DNA from: a virus | DNA: 34,317 bases | Reading direction: 5' to 3' (one strand) | Virus record (IMG/VR): IMGVR_UViG_3300033149_007081 | Coordinates: 1-34,317 of that record | In this document: in pieces, positions 1 through 6,793 of the stretch | Layout: the number at the start of each line of letters is the position of its first letter | Numbering within the stretch: the first letter of the stretch is position 1 | Notes under the pieces: generated by a model | Databases searched by the model: none | What the model saw: the letters and a program-made list of their open reading frames with translations, nothing else | Told to the model about the DNA's origin: nothing | Program-made: the position numbers and the translations under genes

Positions 1-1
1 G

Positions 2-289
2 AGGCTTAAAGAGCATCATCCCGAACTATTCGAACGAGCGAAGGCCTATGAAAAAGTAGAAAATGGGCGTGCTTATACGTGGGTTGATGGGCGTTCACTA
101 AGAGATATCGAGAATATTAAGAAGCGTTATGATGTACCCTCTATCGCCTCGCCGGCTTCCGATAGCCTCACTCTTCCATCTCTCATCGCCCTTAAGAACT
201 CCACCTGTTTTCTCAAATCAATCAGCATCTCTCACCCACGGGCCACCTATACAGAACAGCTCGTCTCCGCCTCTGAGACCTGCACATGA
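2..289 (+). CDS. C-terminal fragment of a PAPS reductase-like protein (partial)
   Basis: The frame is open from base 2 to a TGA at 287-289. The first ~46 residues (…HPELFERAKAYEK…TWVDGRSL…IKKRYDV) resemble the C-terminal end of phage PAPS reductase/adenine nucleotide alpha-hydrolase-like proteins; this is recognised by eye only. After about position 132 the reading becomes Ser/Leu/Thr-rich and lies antisense to two small leftward genes, so the last ~50 residues may be an artefact of a lost stop codon. The catalytic part is outside the window, so activity cannot be judged. Confidence 0.45.
   Translation, partial: RLKEHHPELFERAKAYEKVENGRAYTWVDGRSLRDIENIKKRYDVPSIASPASDSLTLPSLIALKNSTCFLKSISISHPRATYTEQLVSASETCT
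127..228 (-). CDS. Small Cys-array protein 16, truncated (33 aa, no Cys module)
   Basis: ATG at 228, TAA at 127-129. It reads MLIDLRKQVEFLRAM… and keeps the family N-terminal helix motif, but stops at …EAIEGTS before any cysteine. Its start overlaps the stop of the upstream paralogue by 11 nt, the same overlap seen elsewhere in the array, which supports a real start. It is the distal end of the array and lies antisense to the 3' part of the rightward gene. It is either a decayed copy or a helix-only variant. Confidence 0.6.
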   Translation of the reverse strand: MLIDLRKQVEFLRAMRDGRVRLSEAGEAIEGTS

Positions 290-436
290 CAGACAGATAC
301 ACCTATCCGGGCACGGGATGACCCGAGTAACCACAGTTGGCACTGCCTCCGGTTCCCCACTTGGGTGGACTTCAATGTAGCCGTCTCGACTCAACCGATT
401 GAGAATAATCGTCTGTAGTCTCAGATCAACCGCCAT
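218..436 (-). CDS. Small Cys-array protein 15 (72 aa)
   Basis: Starts MAVDLRLQTIILNRL; a second ATG one codon upstream (439) is possible, but 436 gives the recurrent 11-nt overlap with the preceding stop. The Cys module is unusually dense: I-P-C-x3-C-x-C-x2-C followed by A-G-L-R-G and F-C, so it has five cysteines rather than four. The function is unknown. Confidence 0.7.
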   Translation of the reverse strand: MAVDLRLQTIILNRLSRDGYIEVHPSGEPEAVPTVVTRVIPCPDRCICLSCAGLRGGDELFCIGGPWVRDAD

Positions 437-647
437 CATCTTCTATCCATTTCTCATCAATACAGTAAAGGCTGTCTCCTTTCAAGCCAGCGCAGTTGGT
501 TTCCGTAGGGCATCCGCAACAGGGAGTCAGTCTGGTGACAGAGATTGTGACTCTGTTAATGCTCATAATCTCGGTGATGTCAATCCACACTCGCCCCCGT
601 CGGTGGAATGAGTTGATTATTGTCGCCTGCAGTCCTAGATCAATCAT
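426..647 (-). CDS. Small Cys-array protein 14 (73 aa)
   Basis: The start is set at the ATG beginning MIDLGLQATIINSF, with GAGGTGG a few bases upstream. An in-frame ATG at 659 would add only MRWW and is not needed. The Cys region reads L-T-P-C-C-x-C…N-C-A-G-L-K-G…Y-C. It overlaps the upstream paralogue by 8 nt. The C-terminus is acidic (…WIEDDGG), and those codons also carry the coupling region of the next gene. Confidence 0.7.
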   Translation of the reverse strand: MIDLGLQATIINSFHRRGRVWIDITEIMSINRVTISVTRLTPCCGCPTETNCAGLKGDSLYCIDEKWIEDDGG

Positions 648-867
648 CCACCACCTCACTCAGGCAAACCCACCACTCATACCGCCCTTGCCTGTATGTG
701 CACCCTCTCACCTGGGGGCAGGAAGCTCGCCAGCAGTCCGGCCCCCGGCACGGCTTGATCCCACCGATCTGCACCTTCTCCCCTAGGGCGGTCATTATCT
801 GAACATGGCCACCACGCTTGACGAAAGCAGCCACTATTTCCGCTTGAGCTCTAAGATTTACTCTCAT
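640..867 (-). CDS. Small Cys-array protein 13 (75 aa)
   Basis: MRVNLRAQAEIVAAFVKRG opens the protein; Asn replaces the usual Asp at position 4, as in the right-hand block. The Cys module is K-P-C-x4-C-x4-C-P-x-V-R-G, then a fifth Cys, then WWVCL near the end. GAGGG precedes the ATG. The gap to the upstream gene is 3 nt. Confidence 0.75.
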   Translation of the reverse strand: MRVNLRAQAEIVAAFVKRGGHVQIMTALGEKVQIGGIKPCRGPDCWRASCPQVRGCTYRQGRYEWWVCLSEVVDD

Positions 868-870
868 CCC

Positions 871-1089
871 TCAAAGCCATTCCGAAAGCCTATCCCTCAG
901 ACCACAAAGCCCGCGAATCTTCAATCCGCTGCAAACGAAGGAGAGACCGCCACATTTTGTGCTTGGGCAGAGATGAATCGCACCTACCGTGTATCGTGGC
1001 CGGCTCAGCCACGAGGGAGCCGTTATCACCAGAAACTTTTCTTTATGTAGTTTTGCCAACACTGCTACTTGCAGGGAAAGATCAATCAT
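871..1089 (-). CDS. Small Cys-array protein 12 (72 aa)
   Basis: Begins MIDLSLQVAVLAKLHKEKF. The Cys module is H-L-C-x4-C-x6-C-S-G-L, with a fourth Cys in G-L-C-G-L instead of the usual W-x-C. It ends DRLSEWL. It is separated from the upstream gene by 3 nt. This is a divergent but complete member. Confidence 0.7.
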   Translation of the reverse strand: MIDLSLQVAVLAKLHKEKFLVITAPSWLSRPRYTVGAIHLCPSTKCGGLSFVCSGLKIRGLCGLRDRLSEWL

Positions 1090-1092
1090 CTC

Positions 1093-1290
1093 TCATCTTC
1101 CCCTCTCATAAGGGCAGAGCGCGATCATTCCTAGCTCACCATACATGGCAATTGGCGCAGGGCATTCCTTCCGACCGATGGGACAGAGAACATCCCACGG
1201 GCACCTTATAAGCCCGAGCCAACAATCGGTGTCTTTGAGTTCCAAGACACGTTCGGCTAGATACCTGAGATCTATTCTTCTTCTACCCAT
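1093..1290 (-). CDS. Small Cys-array protein 11, divergent (65 aa)
   Basis: The start is taken at MGRRRIDLRYLAERVLEL; an upstream in-frame ATG (1317) would extend it by nine residues deep into the preceding gene. IDLR is kept but the following Gln is lost. Four cysteines remain (I-R-C-x5-C-x6-C … A-L-C-P). The start overlaps the preceding gene by about 19 nt. It is one of the most divergent members. Confidence 0.6.
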   Translation of the reverse strand: MGRRRIDLRYLAERVLELKDTDCWLGLIRCPWDVLCPIGRKECPAPIAMYGELGMIALCPYERGR

Positions 1291-1520
1291 TCCCGCAAAC
1301 GTCTCCAAGTCAGGCACCGTAATCTTCGACTTTCCTGTTCTTTTCCTTCCAGCCCGCTACATTTAGGCTCAGGACACCAGGAAGATTCAGGGCAGGGCAG
1401 GACGATGCTTCCTATCCTTCTTATTATTGTACCACCTCCAATGCGGGAAGTGCGTAAAGAAATAGTATGCCCACAATGTAGTCGGTGTATCACAACAGCT
1501 TGTAGTCTCAGGTCGATCAT
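1272..1520 (-). CDS. Small Cys-array protein 10 (82 aa)
   Basis: The ATG at 1520 (MIDLRLQAVVIHRLH) overlaps the preceding TGA as ATGA. A longer open frame to 1607 exists but lies inside the upstream gene. The Cys module is L-P-C-x5-C-x4-C-S-G-L followed by L-R-C-L, and the tail is basic and acidic (…RRLREWVEEE). It is the longest member of the left block. Confidence 0.75.
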   Translation of the reverse strand: MIDLRLQAVVIHRLHCGHTISLRTSRIGGGTIIRRIGSIVLPCPESSWCPEPKCSGLEGKEQESRRLRCLTWRRLREWVEEE

Positions 1521-1732
1521 TTCAAGTTCTCCCTCGTGAGGCACCACAACTTCATGACTCCCCGCTCTGCCCCCACCAGACCAGCGCAATGATGCGCAGT
1601 CGGGCAACTATTGATATTCCCGCATAACCAGATGACCTGGGTAGCCATCGCCGCCCCATCAACGTAGGCAACCACGGCACCTTTGTGGGATAGTTTAGAG
1701 ATAACCTCTGCTTGCAGTCTCAGGTCGATCAT
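1517..1732 (-). CDS. Small Cys-array protein 9 (71 aa)
   Basis: MIDLRLQAEVISKLSHKG is close to the family consensus. The Cys module is W-L-C-x5-C-x5-C-A-G-L-V-G, then L-W-C-L. Its first 38 nt lie within the 3' end of the upstream gene, the longest overlap in the array. Confidence 0.75.
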   Translation of the reverse strand: MIDLRLQAEVISKLSHKGAVVAYVDGAAMATQVIWLCGNINSCPTAHHCAGLVGAERGVMKLWCLTRENLK

Positions 1733-1937
1733 TTTCCTTCTCTGCTGCGCAACAGCATAGTCTGTTCTTGGCGAATGACCAAGCGAGGAGGTGGCTACAC
1801 AGCGCAGTGCAGGCAGGAGAGCGGCAGATTGTGACTCTCCTGACTCTTTCCCGATAACGGCTTAGTGGGGAACGTAGTCGTAGCTCGTCACGGCTCAACC
1901 TGGCTAGGATTTCGCTTTGCAATCTCAAGTCAATCAC
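1695..1937 (-). CDS. Small Cys-array protein 8 (80 aa)
   Basis: Starts MIDLRLQSEILARLSRDEL. The middle is very Arg-rich, followed by T-I-C-x4-C-x3-C and a C-C-C cluster in place of W-x-C. The C-terminus (…ENDRPETASRGYL) runs 38 nt into the next gene and has no family match, so a small frameshift near the 3' end is possible. Confidence 0.65.
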   Translation of the reverse strand: MIDLRLQSEILARLSRDELRLRSPLSRYRERVRRVTICRSPACTALCSHLLAWSFAKNRLCCCAAEKENDRPETASRGYL

Positions 1938-2139
1938 TATTTCTGCACCCCGCCCAAGCCAAGCATATCATCGGCCCCTTGTCCGTTTTGCCAACTAGCT
2001 GGAGGGCGCAACCTGCACACCTCGCGCAGCAGGGCCAGAGTTCACTCACCAAGTAGCCCATCCCGATAATAGTAATGAGTATCGATCCACGGTGCTTGAA
2101 AGAGCTAAGGAACTCAGCTTGCTGTCTCAGATCAACCAT
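1930..2139 (-). CDS. Small Cys-array protein 7 (69 aa)
   Basis: Starts MVDLRQQAEFLSSFKHRG. The Cys module is compact: W-P-C-C-x2-C-x2-C-A-L-Q-L-V-G, then M-I-C-L and one more Cys. The C-A-L-Q-L element is shared with the next gene upstream, so these two are probably the most recent duplicates. Confidence 0.75.
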   Translation of the reverse strand: MVDLRQQAEFLSSFKHRGSILITIIGMGYLVSELWPCCARCAGCALQLVGKTDKGPMICLAWAGCRNSD

Positions 2140-2157
2140 TACTGTCTACCTTTACCC

Positions 2158-2355
2158 CTATCCCTCCAGACATATCCACCACTCCCGGTGCTCACCCGTA
2201 AACCCGCGTAATTGCAAAGCGCAGTTGGGGCAACGGGTCTGACAAGGCTTGATCTTAGAGACAGGGAACAGGTCGCCTCCAGCGGATATCGTCAGCCTTC
2301 CCTTCCACCGATCGAACAGATGAAGGAATTCGGCTTGTTTGCGTAGATCAATCAT
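2158..2355 (-). CDS. Small Cys-array protein 6 (65 aa)
   Basis: Starts MIDLRKQAEFLHLFDRW; ATGA overlap with the upstream stop. Cys module K-P-C-x3-C-x2-C-A-L-Q-L-R-G, then WWICL, and the protein ends three residues later. It is a short, clean example of the family. Confidence 0.8.
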   Translation of the reverse strand: MIDLRKQAEFLHLFDRWKGRLTISAGGDLFPVSKIKPCQTRCPNCALQLRGFTGEHREWWICLEG

Positions 2356-2576
2356 AAGACGATTCGTTCACGTGTGAGACACCACATGGCAAACCACTCG
2401 CTTTCAATTCCCCGCAGCTCGGGGCAGGGGCGGTCCCTGGAACAAATCTCTCTCGAGTGGCAGGGACGCACGCGATCAATTTCCCTTACCTCATTCGGTC
2501 GGGGGAAGATAAGCAATCTGCCATTCTTGTGAAAAAGGCTCAGGATTTCTGCTTGTGATTTCAAGTCAACAATCAT
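2352..2576 (-). CDS. Small Cys-array protein 5 (74 aa)
   Basis: Starts MIVDLKSQAEILSLFHKNG. Cys module R-P-C-x5-C-x5-C-P-E-L-R-G, then M-W-C-L-T-R-E-R. It is close to the left-block consensus and overlaps the upstream gene by 11 nt. Confidence 0.8.
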   Translation of the reverse strand: MIVDLKSQAEILSLFHKNGRLLIFPRPNEVREIDRVRPCHSREICSRDRPCPELRGIESEWFAMWCLTRERIVL

Positions 2577-2811
2577 CTCTTATTAACCTCTCTTCTGTGA
2601 TACACCATCTCACAGGCCAATCGCCGCTCTCAACTCCCCTCAATCTTGAGCATTTGTCCACTCCGATACATCCGCCCGACTTTCTCCTGCAAAGTTCAAT
2701 CCGCCTCACCACGCTCACTCTTACGTTAAGCAACATAGGAATACGCATTACAAGGGTGCCATTACGATGGAAAGAGCTCAGGATTTCCGCTTGTAGCTTG
2801 AGATCAACCAC
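2566..2811 (-). CDS. Small Cys-array protein 4 (81 aa)
   Basis: Starts MVDLKLQAEILSSFHRNG and shares the EILS-FH-NG stretch with the next gene downstream, suggesting a recent duplication. Cys module E-L-C-x6-C-x5-C-S-R-L-R-G, then R-W-C-I; it ends in an extra Cys. It overlaps the 20-codon upstream remnant by 8 nt. Confidence 0.8.
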   Translation of the reverse strand: MVDLKLQAEILSSFHRNGTLVMRIPMLLNVRVSVVRRIELCRRKSGGCIGVDKCSRLRGVESGDWPVRWCITEERLIRDDC

Positions 2812-2866
2812 ACCACAGCCCCCCTCCCTGCTCTTCGTCTATTACCTGTAACCTGAGATCGGTCAT
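2804..2866 (-). CDS. Miniature small Cys-array protein 3 (20 aa, internal deletion)
   Basis: ATG at 2866, TGA at 2804-2806. It reads MTDLRLQVIDEEQGGGLWCG: the family start MxDLRLQ is joined directly to the family end L-W-C, with about 45-55 residues missing between. It keeps the ATGA overlap with the gene upstream and an 8-nt overlap with the gene downstream. It may matter mainly as a relay for translational coupling. Confidence 0.6.
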   Translation of the reverse strand: MTDLRLQVIDEEQGGGLWCG

Positions 2867-3090
2867 TTTACCTTTGGGAATAGTGTATGTCGGTGTACAC
2901 ACCACGCGGTGCCCCATCCTCTCTCAATCCCCAGCAGCTTTGGACACGTCTCTGTCCTGGAGCAACCGCCGTACCAACAAGGTCGTATGTGCTCTAGTTT
3001 CACCACTTCGCCAGGATAAGGACAGATTAATATCTTTCCCTTATCCTGAAACATTTTTAGAATCTCCACCTGCCGTCTCAGATCAATCAC
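2863..3090 (-). CDS. Small Cys-array protein 2 (75 aa)
   Basis: Starts MIDLRRQVEILKMFQDKG. Cys module R-P-C-x4-C-x5-C-P-K-L-L-G, then A-W-C-V. The tail is basic. Both ends show 4-nt ATGA junctions, typical of tight coupling. Confidence 0.8.
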   Translation of the reverse strand: MIDLRRQVEILKMFQDKGKILICPYPGEVVKLEHIRPCWYGGCSRTETCPKLLGIERGWGTAWCVHRHTLFPKVK

Positions 3091-3290
3091 CTAATACACC
3101 ACCACACCTTCCACCTCTTGTCGAGTCCTACCACTCTCGGACAGGTGATGGTGTCGCACAGTCTACCTCTGCACGGCTCAATCCGACCGGCTGTGAGCAA
3201 CCCCCGACCACCACCTGGAGTACGAACGGGGATACTAGAGCCCGAACGGAAAGAGTGTAGGATCTCCACTTGCCGTTTTAGGTCAACCAT
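3087..3290 (-). CDS. Small Cys-array protein 1, first of the left block (67 aa)
   Basis: The start is the ATG at 3290 (MVDLKRQVEILHSF), preceded by a GAGGAGG SD. A longer open frame to 3410 overlaps the VWA gene out of frame and is rejected. Cys module E-P-C-x4-C-x4-C-P-R-V-V-G, then WWCI at the very end. It begins 17 nt after the VWA stop codon and so is in the same operon. Confidence 0.8.
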   Translation of the reverse strand: MVDLKRQVEILHSFRSGSSIPVRTPGGGRGLLTAGRIEPCRGRLCDTITCPRVVGLDKRWKVWWCIR

Positions 3291-3307
3291 TTCCCCCTCC
3301 TCTCTCC

Positions 3308-4540
3308 TCACCTCTTTGTATACACCACCTTCCCATACCCCGGCACCTGCTCCTTCCTGTCTCCAAAGAACACCACCAATAGCGGGTACCCAGGGCTCTT
3401 CTCCGGCCACGGCCCCTCCGCGTCGGTAAAGATAACGGTAAATGCCGGCCTGTACTCCCTCGCCTGTTCGAGGACCGGCCGGAAATCCGTGCCGCCATAC
3501 CCCTCCCTCCTACCCCAGTTCTCCTTTACATCCTCCACCGTCCGTAGCTCCACTACCCCCTTCACTTCCGTGTCAAAGGCCATCCCTACCAGCTCCACTT
3601 CCGTTCGCCTCAGCATGGAACACACTTCCCCCACCGCATCCCGGTAGTTCTCATCACTCATACTTCCCGACACGTCATTCGCCACAACCCCCTTCGCCTT
3701 GTACATGGTCCTTCTCCCCGGGACTACCCAAGGCAGCTTCCGGTTGCGTTTGTCCCAGGTGGTATAGCGATAACTGCGAATGGAATTAGAGACAAACTGA
3801 GCGAGTACTCGCTGCCAGGGTACCTCTCCCGCGGAGAACCAGTCAGAGAAAAACTGTACCAAGTTCCCCGGGATGTTCCCCGCCATACGCTTGTACGCAC
3901 GCTGGACAATCTCCCTCACCTTCGCCCGTTGCTCCAGGGTCATGGGTTCAGAGGGGAGGGAGTCACTCACCCGCACGGTGACCTCCTTGCCGTTCTTCAA
4001 ACGAACGGTGTAGTCTTCTCCCGCCTCGATGTCGTCTGGGTCCACTTCCTCCCATTCGCCATCGTCCTCGTCATCCTCACCGCCCCTCCCCGCTCCTTCA
4101 GGCACATACTGGAGATATTGCACCCAAGTGAGGTTTTTGGGCAGGCCGAAGAGGGACGGGGTGACGGGCACGCCCTTTACCGATCGGAGCGGCTCCATCT
4201 CCAGCAGGTTTTCGTTTATCGCCAAGTCCTGGGCGATGTTCATCCGCATCCTATCCCTCGTTTGTTGCACGGTATGCTGCAGGAGTACATGCCAGATCTC
4301 ATGACAGAGCAGCGTCCGGGTCACCTCGTCGGAGCAGGAGAGCCAGGCGTAACGGGAGAAGGTGATTTCAGGGACGAGGTCTTTGGCGATCCATACCTTC
4401 GCTAACCACTTCGCTTTGTTTTTGTGGTGGAGATAGTACCGCGCCTCCACAGCAAGCTCTCCTAGCAAGGGCTGTTCGGCAAGGAGGTATTTGATAATGT
4501 CAGTTAGTCTCTTACTATTTTTTATCCTTTCTCCGCACAT
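3308..4540 (-). CDS. DUF2201-type VWA protein with putative metallopeptidase domain (410 aa)
   Basis: The N-terminal ~150 residues carry an HExxH-type motif, HEIWHVLLQH (about residues 80-89), typical of the DUF2201_N putative metallopeptidase domain. An acidic linker (about 153-175) follows. A C-terminal VWA-like domain has the MIDAS motif D-V-S-G-S (about 289-293) and a later F-T-D-A-E-G acidic loop. COG3864-type proteins with this layout usually pair with MoxR ATPases, and one lies immediately upstream here, overlapping by 26 nt. The likely role is an adaptor or chaperone with the ATPase, acting on an unknown client. ATG 4540 is chosen because GGAGG sits 8 nt upstream; a GTG three codons earlier is possible. 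Confidence 0.85.
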   Translation of the reverse strand: MCGERIKNSKRLTDIIKYLLAEQPLLGELAVEARYYLHHKNKAKWLAKVWIAKDLVPEITFSRYAWLSCSDEVTRTLLCHEIWHVLLQHTVQQTRDRMRMNIAQDLAINENLLEMEPLRSVKGVPVTPSLFGLPKNLTWVQYLQYVPEGAGRGGEDDEDDGEWEEVDPDDIEAGEDYTVRLKNGKEVTVRVSDSLPSEPMTLEQRAKVREIVQRAYKRMAGNIPGNLVQFFSDWFSAGEVPWQRVLAQFVSNSIRSYRYTTWDKRNRKLPWVVPGRRTMYKAKGVVANDVSGSMSDENYRDAVGEVCSMLRRTEVELVGMAFDTEVKGVVELRTVEDVKENWGRREGYGGTDFRPVLEQAREYRPAFTVIFTDAEGPWPEKSPGYPLLVVFFGDRKEQVPGYGKVVYTKR

Positions 4541-5792
4541 TCCCTCCACCTCCCTTCCGTGTCTTCTCCTCTCCTCCCTTTTCCTTTTCCTGTTCCTCCC
4601 CTTCTTTCTCTCCCTTTTCCTGCTCCTGTTCCTCCCCCTGTACCTCCTTCGCTATCGCCTCGTTTCCCAGGATCTCCTTCACTGTCTCATCATCCCCTGC
4701 GGCAGTGAAGAGCTTAAACCACACGTCATAATACCCGTCTTCCTGCCGCGCTTTCTCGAAGACGGTAAAGAAGTAGCGGTAGGCGATCTCAGGGGGCAGG
4801 TCGTGGGTAAACTCCAGTATTTTGGGGATGGCCTTTATCACCTCGTCGTTATCCGCATACAGGAGTCCATCCACTGCCTTGAGTAGCACGTGATTGTCTC
4901 CCGCTTCCCGGAACTGCCTTACCTTCTCCCGCGTCCTCTTATCGTATTTCAATATCTCCTCCACAGGCAGCTCTTTCATCCTGTCCCGGTAGTACTGATT
5001 CAGCTCAATGGCGGTGCTAAAGTCCAGCATTGAGGAACACTTGGAGAGAAAGAGATCCAGCCTCCCCTCCTCTTCCAAAAAGTAGAGGGCTTGGGAGAAC
5101 TCCTCAATCATCCTCCCCGCATTCTGGTCTTTGTTGAAATGGTTCGGGTTGCGGGCGAAGAACTGAGATACTACCGGGTGGATTCTCCGCCGGCCGTTAT
5201 TCCCGCTCGGACCCTTGCCCCATTCCAACAGTTCATCGAGGGTAAGCTCCATCGGATAGATCTTGAACCGAGTGCGGAGAGACCAGTCAGAGAGGAGGTC
5301 GCTCACCTGGTAGTCTCCCGTGTCCTCTGGGTTGCAGGCAGCCACCAACACCCATTTCTCGGGGAGGGGGTGTTCGTGTACCTGTCGCTCGTGGAGAAGC
5401 TTATGAAGTAACTGTTGACTGGCGTCTAGCCTCTGCCCGCGGTTAATCTCATCAAAAAACACCAGTGTCCACTCGTTCTCCCAGTCCAGTCTCCACCAGG
5501 AGGGGAGGCGATACACCATCTGCCCCCGACTCTTATCGATATCAGGGAACCCGGCTATTTCTCCCTCGGGCATTTCCGAAATGCGGTTCGTGATGAGCCT
5601 GCCCTGGAAGAGATCCACCATGACGGAATGAGCAAGATCCCACTGCATCTGGGTCTTGCCTATCCCGTGAGTACCCACCAGCAAAGGCACCAGCCTCGGG
5701 GGGCGATCACCTTTTTCAATAGCCCTCACGTACTGGAGAATGTCCAGCACCAGGTTATCTCTCGCTTCACGGTAACTGAGTTTTGTTTCCAT
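4515..5792 (-). CDS. MoxR-type AAA+ ATPase (425 aa)
   Basis: Walker A is G-T-H-G-I-G-K-T (residues 40-47), Walker B L-V-F-F-D-E (about 110-115), and a sensor-1 Asn lies in A-A-C-N-P-E-D (about 154). The pattern fits the MoxR/AAA_5 clade, whose members act with VWA partners to remodel or activate target proteins. The last ~60 residues are a highly charged Glu/Lys/Gln low-complexity tail. ATG 5792 is preceded by GGGAGGAG; an upstream GTG-type frame to 5840 lacks an SD. It lies between the two blocks of small Cys genes and is co-transcribed with them, making the Cys proteins candidate clients or regulators (inference). Confidence 0.88.
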   Translation of the reverse strand: METKLSYREARDNLVLDILQYVRAIEKGDRPPRLVPLLVGTHGIGKTQMQWDLAHSVMVDLFQGRLITNRISEMPEGEIAGFPDIDKSRGQMVYRLPSWWRLDWENEWTLVFFDEINRGQRLDASQQLLHKLLHERQVHEHPLPEKWVLVAACNPEDTGDYQVSDLLSDWSLRTRFKIYPMELTLDELLEWGKGPSGNNGRRRIHPVVSQFFARNPNHFNKDQNAGRMIEEFSQALYFLEEEGRLDLFLSKCSSMLDFSTAIELNQYYRDRMKELPVEEILKYDKRTREKVRQFREAGDNHVLLKAVDGLLYADNDEVIKAIPKILEFTHDLPPEIAYRYFFTVFEKARQEDGYYDVWFKLFTAAGDDETVKEILGNEAIAKEVQGEEQEQEKGEKEGEEQEKEKGGEEKTRKGGGGNVRRKDKK

Positions 5793-5858
5793 CTCATGCT
5801 CCTCCCTTCTGTTCTTTATAGTGGCTTCTTCACACACCACCGGTGTACTCTTGCTAGA

Positions 5859-6089
5859 TCAATCATACCAGCCCCACCTCACTACAGCAAAGAGCCAACC
5901 GAGGCCCACTGGCCGGAGTATACACCCTCTCGCTCGTCGGCAGTTGTTCGGATAGAACGCACATGGTCGGAATAGATCGCCTGCCTTCTTGGATTGATAC
6001 ACAACCACGCCTGCTAGCATGATAGCAACTCGGCCACCGTGAGCGAGATGAGTACAGGTCTCCGCGATTTTTGCAAGGTTGATTGTCAT
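5859..6089 (-). CDS. Right-block Cys protein E (76 aa)
   Basis: ATG at 6089 (MTINLAKIAETCTHLAHGG) with ATGA overlap; a longer frame to 6191 lies over the previous gene. It has R-P-C-x6-C-x5-C, but the final W-x-C is replaced by R-W-G-W, so the fourth Cys is missing. It ends 66 nt before the MoxR start. Confidence 0.7.
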   Translation of the reverse strand: MTINLAKIAETCTHLAHGGRVAIMLAGVVVYQSKKAGDLFRPCAFYPNNCRRARGCILRPVGLGWLFAVVRWGWYD

Positions 6090-6319
6090 CCTATTTCCAC
6101 CGCCCCCATGCAGGTTCGCCAGCGGTTCCCTGCCTGCAGTACTGTGCACCCGACACAGTAGAGGCTGGAGCAGGAGGGATAATGGCGGCATGGATATATT
6201 TTGTCGCCCCTTTGTATATGTCGGTACCAGCTTCCGTCGCGCGAGAGGAGATAACGAACCTGTTTTCCCCTTACTACTGCCGCACAGAGCACGGCTATCT
6301 GGCGCAAATCAACTCTCAT
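6086..6319 (-). CDS. Right-block Cys protein D (77 aa)
   Basis: ATG at 6319 (MRVDLRQIAVLCAAVVRG) is chosen to match the family start; an in-frame ATG at 6349 would add ten residues. The Cys module reads Y-P-C-x4-C-x4-C-x2-C, with a final T-C-M-G instead of W-x-C. It overlaps the upstream gene by 11 nt. Confidence 0.7.
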   Translation of the reverse strand: MRVDLRQIAVLCAAVVRGKQVRYLLSRDGSWYRHIQRGDKIYPCRHYPSCSSLYCVGCTVLQAGNRWRTCMGAVEIG

Positions 6320-6551
6320 CGCATATGCACCAACACCCCCACGGCTCATTTGGATCGTCCAGCCGGCGATACCCCCGCAACTGAAGGCGGCAACTCACTG
6401 CACAAGCCGAGAAGACTCCCCCGCTTCGGCACGGTTGTACGTAATCCAAGTGAAGCCGGTAGGTAAGCACCTCGCCCATGCTTTTGAACTTCACTGGCTG
6501 CCCTCTCGCAACGAGCACGCAGACGGCAGCCACTGAACGGAGATCGATCAC
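6309..6551 (-). CDS. Right-block Cys protein C, GTG start (80 aa)
   Basis: The family motif VIDLRSVAAVCVLVARG begins at a GTG (6551) preceded by AAGGGAG. That GTG overlaps the upstream TGA as GTGA, mirroring the ATGA junctions. An ATG at 6575 is eight codons upstream inside the previous gene. Cys module Q-P-C-x7-C-x3-C-x-L-Q-L-R-G, then C-W-C-I-C. Confidence 0.7.
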   Translation of the reverse strand: MIDLRSVAAVCVLVARGQPVKFKSMGEVLTYRLHLDYVQPCRSGGVFSACAVSCRLQLRGYRRLDDPNEPWGCWCICDES

Positions 6552-6793
6552 AGCAACTCCCTTATACACCACCATTCTTCATCTACTATTCGGCCGTTCA
6601 ACCTGCACAGTCTATCATATCCATGCAGTTGGGTCTGGCATCCCCGCTCGCATTCCGGCGCCCATCTCCGGCGGCACGGGAGAACCGCCCCGAACACGCG
6701 GGAACCTGCCTCCCCCGTAGCTCGGCAGAAATACACTCGCTTGTGGCGTGAGATTAAGAGGCAGACGGCTGCTACTTTTGCCAAATCAATCAT
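6548..6793 (-). CDS. Right-block Cys protein B (81 aa)
   Basis: ATG at 6793 (MIDLAKVAAVCLLISRHK). Cys module L-P-C-x7-C-x3-C-Q-T-Q-L-H-G, then a charged stretch and E-E-W-W-C-I. It is the member most like the left block at its C-terminus. It overlaps the upstream gene by 8 nt. Confidence 0.75.
   Translation of the reverse strand: MIDLAKVAAVCLLISRHKRVYFCRATGEAGSRVFGAVLPCRRRWAPECERGCQTQLHGYDRLCRLNGRIVDEEWWCIRELL

Larger units (their letters stand above)
127..3290 (-). repeat. Left block of small Cys-protein array: 16 tandem paralogous genes
   Basis: Sixteen genes lie head to tail on the minus strand, transcribed from 3290 towards 127. The family pattern is M-[IV]-[DN]-L-[RKSG]-x-Q-x-[EAV]-[IVF]-[LI], then a short basic/beta stretch with Gly, then [IV]-x-[PL]-C-x(3-5)-C-x(2-6)-C-x(8-17)-C, usually with L-[RKLV]-G after the third Cys and W-x-C or WWC at the fourth. 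Spacing of the Cys residues suggests a small zinc-binding or disulfide-free metal module (inference). Neighbours mostly overlap by 4, 8 or 11 nt, which suggests translational coupling along a single mRNA. No internal promoter or terminator was seen. Sequence has diverged strongly; DNA similarity is best kept at the start codons. Confidence 0.85.

Noticed and set aside
127-3290. CRISPR array as an explanation for the regular ~220-nt repetition
   Set aside because: The period is gene-length, the repeats are diverged and encode a protein family; there are no short identical repeats with unique spacers.
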